A DNA stretch of 6,806 bases, from contig JBEKAN010000266.1 of NCBI GenBank assembly GCA_050015895.1, positions 1-6,806 on the forward strand, in the 5' to 3' direction. The stretch comes from JBEKOF01 sp050015895 (GTDB lineage: Bacteria; Verrucomicrobiota; Verrucomicrobiia; Limisphaerales; Palsa-1400). Position numbers and translations under genes: made by a program. The notes beneath the pieces are model-generated. The model was given only the letters and a program-made list of their open reading frames with translations. It made no database searches and was not told where the DNA came from. Shown one piece after another: positions 1-4,941 of this stretch. Numbering within the stretch: the first letter of the stretch is position 1; each line of letters starts with the position of its first letter.

Positions 1-40
1 CACACTTTTACCGCTTACATCCCTCACTCACCGCATTACG

Positions 41-73
41 AATTTATAGTCTGACCCCCTGACCCTCTGACAG
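41..73. repeat. possible RAYT/REP-type element end with CTGACCC words
   Basis: The stretch begins AATTTATAGTCTGACCCC and continues with close copies of CTGACCC (CTGACCCC, CTGACCCT, CTGACAG). The opening resembles the two ends of the transposase-derived element further right, which read AATGTTATGGTTTGAGCC at 1263-1280 and, on the minus strand, AATGTTATGGTGAGCC within 942-961. From memory, TAGTCTGACCCC-like words recur near RAYT genes in many bacteria, but I cannot check this here. It may be a solo element end lying just upstream of the Tim44-like gene, or simply low-complexity sequence. TATAGT at 45-50 resembles a -10 box, but there is no convincing -35 partner. Confidence 0.3.
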
Positions 74-132
74 CCCACAGTTACGGGCCGATATTCCTTT
101 CGTTCGCCACGAAATTCCTCTAATAACCGCAT

Positions 133-921
133 ATGAATAAATACACTTGTCGCGGGACGCAATACTCCAGCGAACAGGACCAGATTCCACCCCCCGTCTG
201 GGTGCATCATTGCCGCCGGCGCCGAAAGTTTGCCGCGGCGCCGGCCTGTGTGGCCCTGTTCGCACTGGCATGTCCGCCCGAGGTTTTCGCTCGCGCGGGA
301 GGAGGAGTCAACGGCGTCGGGGGGCTTTTGGTGATCATCCTTCTGCCATTCCTGGTCATCTACGCCTGGTACGTCAACAAGCGCATCAACGAGAAGAAGA
401 AACTGACCGAGAACGCGATGACGCGCATGGCGGCCAAGGACCCGGCCTGGGACGAGCGCAAGCTGGAGGCCTTCGTCCGGGAGGACTTTTATCGCATTGA
501 GAGGGCCTGGTGTGACAAGGACTTCCCGACGCTCCGCCAGCGGTTGGACGAGGGCATCTTCAAAGAGTGGAAGGAGCAACTGGATTTAATGGCTTCTAAG
601 GGGTTCAGGAACGTCATGTTGAACCCCTCGCTCACACAGGTGCGTTTCGTGGAGGCCAAGGATTATCCGGCCAAAGACCGCGACGAGTTCACGGTGTGTC
701 TGGACGCCATCGCCACAGATTACACAGTTGACGGCGCTGGAAATATAGTGGCCAGCAACACGGCCAGCCGCCGGGCCAGGATCAAAAAGGAGCCGCAAAA
801 GCAATCCTTCCGCGAGTTCTGGACCTACCGCCGCAAGGGGCAGGATTGGGCGCTGGCCGCGGTTGACCAGTGGGAGCAGTGGAGCAAGTCGGTGGACGCT
901 CCGATTGTCGAGGAGACCTGA
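133..921 (+). CDS. Tim44-like domain protein, membrane-anchored or exported
   Basis: This 262-residue protein matches the bacterial Tim44-like family (the fold shared with the mitochondrial import motor subunit Tim44). Bacterial members are mostly uncharacterised and are thought to bind lipid or protein at the membrane. A basic run (CRRRRK, about 28-32) is followed by a hydrophobic stretch (33-48) and a possible signal-peptidase site after FARA (52-55). A Gly-rich linker and a transmembrane segment follow (about 63-81). The Tim44-like domain occupies about 92-250 and ends in the typical pattern of an aromatic FWTYRRKG strand followed by DWALAAVDQW. ATG 133 is the only ATG giving the full hydrophobic start, but it lacks a purine-rich ribosome-binding site and leaves an unusually long N-region. 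GTG 202 would give a more normal signal peptide, starting just before HHCRRRRK. It is convergent with the metal-efflux operon and has no visible functional link to it. The family call is by recognition of overall pattern. Confidence 0.75.
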   Translation: MNKYTCRGTQYSSEQDQIPPPVWVHHCRRRRKFAAAPACVALFALACPPEVFARAGGGVNGVGGLLVIILLPFLVIYAWYVNKRINEKKKLTENAMTRMAAKDPAWDERKLEAFVREDFYRIERAWCDKDFPTLRQRLDEGIFKEWKEQLDLMASKGFRNVMLNPSLTQVRFVEAKDYPAKDRDEFTVCLDAIATDYTVDGAGNIVASNTASRRARIKKEPQKQSFREFWTYRRKGQDWALAAVDQWEQWSKSVDAPIVEET

Positions 922-941
922 CCCGGCTGAGGATTGAGATA

Positions 942-961
942 GGGCTCACCATAACATTCCC
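942..961 (-). repeat. left inverted repeat of the RAYT-derived element
   Basis: The minus strand reads GGGAATGTTATGGTGAGCCC, matching the plus strand at 1259-1280 apart from one extra A and two extra T. The stop codon of the transposase remnant (946-948) falls inside this repeat, so the gene tail and the repeat are physically fused. Confidence 0.6.
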
Positions 962-1222
962 TTTTTGGCCTCCTTTGCGGCGGCCTTTTTGCGCAGATAG
1001 AGTTGGTTGTTCAGGCTCTTCCAACTTCCCATGTGCAGCCAGCGGGCGATTTGGCGGATCGTCAGGATCGTCTCCGCCCGGAACCGCGCCGCCAGCGCCA
1101 GTTTCGGCGATGAGGAAATCCTGGCGGTCCACGTCATCCACATCGTCGTCCTTGCGGCGGTCCTCACGGCTCATAACGTGGTAAATCGCCCCCGGGGACT
1201 CCCCTCGCAGTTGGCGCGGCAC
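946..1222 (-). pseudogene. REP-associated tyrosine transposase (RAYT, Y1_Tnp/IS200-like), internally deleted and frameshifted
   Basis: Reading from GTG at 1222, the frame gives the family's typical N-terminus: MPRQLRGESPGAIYHVMSR and then a charged stretch ending DVDRQDFL. At about 1108-1114 the homology jumps to another frame, which gives the typical C-terminal helix-turn-helix-like tail (KLALAARFRAETILTIRQIA, then HMGSWKSLNNQL) and a Lys/Ala-rich end with stop at 946-948. The middle of the protein is missing, including the His-hydrophobic-His metal site and the catalytic Tyr region expected in this family. Only about 90 codons remain, against roughly 200-300 in intact members. The copy cannot be catalytically active. 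The usual GD after the SR of the N-terminal motif has become ED, a further sign of decay. Family assignment rests on recognising both conserved ends. Confidence 0.75.
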
Positions 1223-1258
1223 AACCCGACTCTGCCCGCCCTCCCTTCATCCGTCAAT

Positions 1259-1280
1259 GGGAAATGTTATGGTTTGAGCC
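1259..1280 (+). repeat. right inverted repeat of the RAYT-derived element
   Basis: The plus strand contains AAATGTTATGGTTTGAGCC (1262-1280) preceded by GGG, the inverted partner of 942-961. It lies 36 bp upstream of the remnant's GTG start. It runs directly into the TCCGACT-type words that follow. Confidence 0.6.
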
Positions 1281-1307
1281 TCCGACTCTCCGACTGACCC
1301 TCCGACC
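1281..1307. repeat. three TCCGACT-like words
   Basis: TCCGACT occurs at 1281-1287 and 1289-1295, and TCCGACC at 1301-1307. The spacing is irregular (8 and 12 bp). The words abut the right inverted repeat of the RAYT-derived element and resemble the CTGACCC words at 51-73. Confidence 0.5.
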
Positions 1308-1341
1308 TGCTTTGGTTTGCTGGATTGGCACCTGGCGAGCT

Positions 1342-1377
1342 TTCGGACTGATCCGACTGAGCGGACCAATCTGAGGG
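1342..1377. repeat. degenerate 9-bp tandem repeat
   Basis: Two 9-bp units, TTCGGACTG and ATCCGACTG, agree at 7 of 9 positions. Two weaker units follow in phase (AGCGGACCA, ATCTGAGGG). This looks like a decayed minisatellite related to the TCCGACT words just upstream. Confidence 0.4.
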
Positions 1378-1390
1378 GGATGGCATCGGG

Positions 1391-1510
1391 AAAGGCTGAA
1401 GGCGGGCACGCAATGGACAGCAGTGGACAGCAGTGGACGGCCACGGACGGCCACGGACGGGTACTGAGAAAGGCTGAAGGCGACCAAAAGAAGGCCAAAG
1501 GCTGAAGGCG
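1391..1510. repeat. 14-bp word AAAGGCTGAAGGCG in three exact copies
   Basis: AAAGGCTGAAGGCG occurs exactly at 1391-1404, 1469-1482 and 1497-1510. Copies 1 and 2 flank the 10-bp tandem array. Between copies 2 and 3 lies a partial relative (GAAGGCCAAAGG). Three exact 14-bp matches within 120 bp are far beyond chance. Function is unknown; slippage or repeat-family expansion is a plausible origin. Confidence 0.8.
1411..1460. repeat. 10-bp tandem repeat, five phased copies
   Basis: Five consecutive 10-bp units share the core GGAC at the same position, with consensus CAGTGGACRG changing to CCACGGACGG. Units 2 and 3 differ by one base (A/G at unit position 9), and units 4 and 5 are identical. The gradient from TGGACAG to CGGACGG along the array suggests duplication of single units. 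A 10-bp period is about one helical turn, so the GGAC cores all face the same side of the helix. No known protein-binding site is recognised. Confidence 0.8.
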
Positions 1511-1583
1511 GAACGGTTTGCCGGGTCTGGGGTGGAGTTTTTGGAGGGCGAGATCGCGGATGGCACGGATAAAGACCGATTGA

Positions 1584-1607
1584 GATTAGGATTATGATTA
1601 GGATTAA
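1584..1607. repeat. GATTAGGATTAT repeat, two copies
   Basis: GATTAGGATTA occurs at 1584-1594 and again at 1596-1606, in a 12-bp phase. It is preceded by GATTGAGATTAGG, and a near match, GATTGAGATAGG, lies at 932-943 beside the transposase remnant. The tract is AT-rich in an otherwise GC-rich window and sits about 30 bp beyond the CusA stop codon. It is not a hairpin terminator. Confidence 0.65.
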
Positions 1608-1638
1608 GAGGGGAACCCATTAGAGTGAAATGCACCCT

Positions 1639-4600
1639 TCAATCGCTTTGGGATTGAGGAAAGGCGGTTTGCGCTTGGGGCGGGGAAGACGGGGCGAGGC
1701 GGCGGGCGCGCCAGATGTAAAAAATCGCGGGGTAAACCAGAAGCTCCATGAGGGCGGAGGCGCCCACGCCGCCAATCATGGGAGTGGCGATGCGCTTCAT
1801 CACGTCGGCGCCAGCGCCGTGGCTCCAGAGTATCGGAGCCAGACCGGCAATGATTACGCTGGCGGTCATGGCCTTGGGCCGGACGCGTTTGACCGCGCCA
1901 TGATAGATGGCGTCGCGGAGGTCGGTGACGCCGCGCATCCGGCCTTCTTTGATCCACTGGTCGTAGGCGAGATCGAGATAGAGGAGCATGACGACGCCGG
2001 TCTCGGCGTCCAGACCGGCCAAAGCGATGATGCCGACCCAGACGGCCACGCTGAAATTGTAGTGAAGCAACGCGAGCAAGCCAACGGCCCCCACGAGCGA
2101 GAACGGCACGGCCAGCAGGACGATGGCGGTTTTGACGGCGGAGCGGGTGTTGAGATAGAGGATGAGGATGATGATGAGCAGGGTGAGCGGGACGACGAGC
2201 ATGAGGCGCTGGTTGGCGCGCCGCATGTATTCGTATTGACCGCTCCAAAAGATGTTGCAGCCGGCGGGAAGATGGATCCGGCCCGCGGCGACGGCGTCGT
2301 TGACGGCGCGCATGGCCATTTGCACATAGGCGCCGATGTCAATGCCCTTGACATCCACGTAAATCCAGGCGTTGGGGGTGGCGGACTCGCTCTTGATGCC
2401 CATCGGGCCATGAACCGTCTCGATCTTCGCCAACTGGCCGAGCGGCACTTGGGCGCCTGTGGGAGCGGGGATGCTGATGTCGCGCAACGCGCCGAGGTTT
2501 TCGCGGAAGTCGCGGCTGTAGCGCAGGTTGATGTCGTAACGGGCCAGCCCCTCGACGGTGGTGGCCAGGGGCATGCCGCCCAGGGCGACTTGGAGCACGT
2601 CCTGCACATCGCCGACGCGCAGGCCGTATCGGGCGATGGCGTCGCGGTCAATGGTGATCTCGATGTAATTGCCGCCCATGGCGCGCTCGGCAAAGGCGCT
2701 GGCGGTGCCCGGGACGGATTTGACGACGGCCTCGATTTCGGAGGCGACGCGCTCCAACTCGGCCAAATCCGGCCCGGCGACCTTGATGCCGACGGGGGTT
2801 TTGATGCCGGTGGCCAGCATGTCAATGCGTGTGCGGATGGGCATGGTCCAGGCGTTGTTGAGGCCGGGGAGTTGGACGGCGGCGTTCATCGCGTCCACCA
2901 GTTCATCGGGAGTGCGGCGGCGGTGGGCGATGATTTTGCCGGTGTCGTCGGGGATGTCCGCCGGCGGCCATTGCTCCTCCGGCTTGAGCATGATGGTGGT
3001 TTCGATCATGTCGAAAGGGGCGGGGTCGGTGGCGGTTTCGGCGCGGCCCGCCTTGCCGAAGACATTTTGGACTTCGGGGAACTGGTAAAGGAGGCGGTCG
3101 GTGGTTTGGAGGACCTCGCGGGCCTTGGTGGGGGAAATGCCGGGAAAGGTGGTCGGCATGTAGAGCAAATCGCCCTCGTAGAGCGGGGGCATGAATTCGG
3201 AGCCGATGTTCTGCCAGGGGAAGAACTTCCCGGCTTGGAAGGCCCATTCCTTGACCGCGCCATCGGGGAGCAGGCGGGCGGCGAGAGAGTTCCACGGGAA
3301 GAAGACCCAGACGACCGCCAACGCGGCGGCAGGGATGACCGCCCAGCGCCATCGGATGACGAAATCAACCGCCGGATGATAGAGCCAGATCAGGAGGCGG
3401 TTGAGGGGGTTTTTCTCCTCGGGCGGGATTTTGCCACGGATGAAAAGGCCCATCAGAACCGGGGCCAGCGTGATGGAGAGCAACGCGGCGGCGCCCATGG
3501 AATAGGTCTTGGTGAACGCCAGCGGCTTGAAGAGGCGGCCTTCCTGGGATTGCAAGGCGAAGACCGGCAGGAAGGAAACCGTGATGACCAGCAGCGAATA
3601 AAAGAGCGTCGGGCCGACCTCCACGGCGGCGTCGCGGATGATGACCCAATGCGGTTTATTGCCCTGGTCGCGCTCGAGGTGTTTGTGGGCGTTTTCGATC
3701 ATGATGATGGCGGCGTCCACCATCGCGCCGATGGCGATGGCGATGCCGCCCAGGGACATGATGTTGGAGCTGATGCCCTGGCCGAACATGATCAGAAAGG
3801 AAATGAGCACCGCGACAGGCAGAATGATGATGGCGACCAGGGCGCTGCGCAGGCGCGCCAGGAAGGCGAGGCAGACCAGGGCGACCACGACGCTTTCCTC
3901 CAGGAGCTTTTCTTCGAGCGTCCGGACGGCGCGATTGATGAGAGCGCCGCGGTCATAGACGACTGTGCATTTGACGTCGGCGGGCAGCCCCTTCATGGCG
4001 GTGTCGAGCTTGCGCTTGACGTCGAGGATGACTTGGCGGGCGTTGGCGCCGTAGCGGACGACGACGATGCCGCCGACGGTCTCGCCGCGGCCGTCGAACT
4101 CCGCGATGCCGCGCCGCATGTCGGGGCCGAACTCGACGTTGGCGACCTGCCCCAGGAGAATCGGCACGCCGCTGCCGCCCACGCCGACGACCACCTTGCG
4201 GAGATCGTCCAGACTTTGGACGTAGCCCTTGACGCGCAGGATGAATTCCTTTTCGGACAACTCGATGGAGCGCCCGCCGACCTCGCCGTTGCTGCGGCGG
4301 ACGGCGGTGGCGACATCGGAGATGGAAAGATTGTAGGCGCGCAGTTTGGCGGGGTCCACGGTGACTTGGTATTGCTTGACAAAGCCGCCGACGGAGGCGA
4401 CTTCCGAAACGCCCTCGACGGAGGCGAGTTGGTAGCGCAGATACCAATCCTGCATGGAGCGAAGTTCGGCGAGGTCGCGATTGGTGGAGTTGATGGCGTA
4501 CATGAAGGCCCACCCGACGCCGGTGGCGTCCGGGCCGAGGACGGGGGAGACGCCCTGGGGCAGGCGGCCGCCCAGGCCGTTGAGGTATTCGAGGACGCGG

Positions 4601-4923
4601 CTGCGCGCCCAGTAGGGATCGGCGCCGTCGGCAAAAATGACATACACAAAACTAAAGCCGTAGAACGAGTAGCCGCGCACGACTTTGGCCTTGGGCACGG
4701 AGAGCATCTTGGTGGTGATGGGATAGGTGACCTGGTCCTGGACGATTTGCGGCGCCTGGCCGGGCCATTCGGTGTAGATGATGACCTGCACGTCCGAGAG
4801 GTCCGGGATGGCGTCCAGCGGGATGTCGCGCACGGCCAGGAGGCCGCCCACCACGAGCGCGAGCGAGCCGAGGAGAACAATGAACTTGTTCCTCAGCGAA
4901 AAGTCTATGACGCCTTTGAGCAT
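1639..4923 (-). CDS. cusA: CusA-type Cu(I)/Ag(I) efflux RND transporter
   Basis: This inner-membrane proton-driven pump, 1094 residues, is full length for the heavy-metal RND family (E. coli CusA is about 1047). It has TM1 at about 13-31, a first porter domain, TM2-TM6 between about 340 and 496, TM7 at about 525-541, a second porter domain, and TM8-TM12 at about 905-1071. The TM4 signature GAMVDAAIIMIEN (399-411) holds the proton-relay Asp403 and Glu410. GLDAETGVVML (970-980) and RPKAM (1015-1019) carry the likely partners Glu974 and Lys1017. The three periplasmic metal-binding methionines of CusA are present: Met589 in LLYMP, Met639 in DMIETT (with Glu641), and Met702 in RIDMLATG. This supports monovalent Cu/Ag over divalent Zn/Co/Ni. 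An extra segment of about 14 residues near 653-670, relative to remembered E. coli CusA, lies between the last two sites. The gene starts 16 bp after cusB, so the two are surely co-transcribed. The substrate is inferred from these motifs. Confidence 0.95.
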   Translation of the reverse strand: MLKGVIDFSLRNKFIVLLGSLALVVGGLLAVRDIPLDAIPDLSDVQVIIYTEWPGQAPQIVQDQVTYPITTKMLSVPKAKVVRGYSFYGFSFVYVIFADGADPYWARSRVLEYLNGLGGRLPQGVSPVLGPDATGVGWAFMYAINSTNRDLAELRSMQDWYLRYQLASVEGVSEVASVGGFVKQYQVTVDPAKLRAYNLSISDVATAVRRSNGEVGGRSIELSEKEFILRVKGYVQSLDDLRKVVVGVGGSGVPILLGQVANVEFGPDMRRGIAEFDGRGETVGGIVVVRYGANARQVILDVKRKLDTAMKGLPADVKCTVVYDRGALINRAVRTLEEKLLEESVVVALVCLAFLARLRSALVAIIILPVAVLISFLIMFGQGISSNIMSLGGIAIAIGAMVDAAIIMIENAHKHLERDQGNKPHWVIIRDAAVEVGPTLFYSLLVITVSFLPVFALQSQEGRLFKPLAFTKTYSMGAAALLSITLAPVLMGLFIRGKIPPEEKNPLNRLLIWLYHPAVDFVIRWRWAVIPAAALAVVWVFFPWNSLAARLLPDGAVKEWAFQAGKFFPWQNIGSEFMPPLYEGDLLYMPTTFPGISPTKAREVLQTTDRLLYQFPEVQNVFGKAGRAETATDPAPFDMIETTIMLKPEEQWPPADIPDDTGKIIAHRRRTPDELVDAMNAAVQLPGLNNAWTMPIRTRIDMLATGIKTPVGIKVAGPDLAELERVASEIEAVVKSVPGTASAFAERAMGGNYIEITIDRDAIARYGLRVGDVQDVLQVALGGMPLATTVEGLARYDINLRYSRDFRENLGALRDISIPAPTGAQVPLGQLAKIETVHGPMGIKSESATPNAWIYVDVKGIDIGAYVQMAMRAVNDAVAAGRIHLPAGCNIFWSGQYEYMRRANQRLMLVVPLTLLIIILILYLNTRSAVKTAIVLLAVPFSLVGAVGLLALLHYNFSVAVWVGIIALAGLDAETGVVMLLYLDLAYDQWIKEGRMRGVTDLRDAIYHGAVKRVRPKAMTASVIIAGLAPILWSHGAGADVMKRIATPMIGGVGASALMELLVYPAIFYIWRARRLAPSSPPQAQTAFPQSQSD

Positions 4924-4936
4924 GATCGGACGTTTG

Positions 4937-4941
4937 TCCTC
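4937..4941 (-). promoter_or_regulatory. ribosome-binding site of cusA overlapping the cusB stop codon
   Basis: The minus strand reads TGAGGAC, where TGA is the cusB stop (4942-4940) and GAGGA is a Shine-Dalgarno match, 13 nt before ATG 4923. The spacing is longer than optimal. The overlap means ribosomes finishing cusB cover the cusA site, consistent with translational coupling. Confidence 0.5.

Larger units (their letters stand above)
942..1280. mobile_element. RAYT-derived remnant bounded by imperfect inverted repeats
   Basis: The left end reads GGGCTCACCATAACATTCCC (942-961). The right end, on the opposite strand, reads GGCTCAAACCATAACATTTC and continues CC (1280-1259). The two differ only by small insertions, so they form an inverted repeat of about 20 bp. 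Together they enclose the remains of a REP-associated transposase gene. RAYTs mobilise or maintain short repeats usually found in inverted pairs, so the arrangement fits a decayed or internally deleted copy, about 339 bp long. No target-site duplication is visible, as expected for Y1-type transposition. Whether the repeats are true element ends or a REP pair cannot be settled from one copy. Confidence 0.55.
922..1638. other. 717-bp noncoding, repeat-rich intergenic region
   Basis: This gap lies between two convergent genes and contains no intact gene. It holds, in order, a decayed RAYT transposase bracketed by inverted repeats (942-1280), TCCGACT-like words (1281-1307 and 1342-1377), three copies of a 14-bp word (1391-1510) enclosing five copies of a 10-bp unit (1411-1460), and a GATTAGGATTAT repeat (1584-1607). 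The stretch 1511-1583 shows nothing I can name. I see no hairpin followed by a T-run that would end transcription of either flanking gene. Short open frames here give repetitive, low-complexity proteins and look non-coding. Confidence 0.75.

Noticed and set aside
28..579. A minus-strand open frame opposite the start of the Tim44-like gene
   Set aside because: No recognisable domain, and it lies antisense to a convincing signal peptide, transmembrane segment and Tim44-like region.
961..1000. A rho-independent terminator for the Tim44-like gene at the T-rich tracts
   Set aside because: The T-runs are the antisense of Lys codons in the transposase tail and are not preceded by a GC-rich stem.
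1391..1510. A CRISPR array
   Set aside because: Repeats are 10-14 bp, without uniform unique spacers of about 30 bp, and no cas gene is present.
1247..1635. Several overlapping open frames in the intergenic region
   Set aside because: They translate the short tandem repeats into repetitive peptides (for example alternating RPW/PST and NPN runs) and have no domain or ribosome-binding site.
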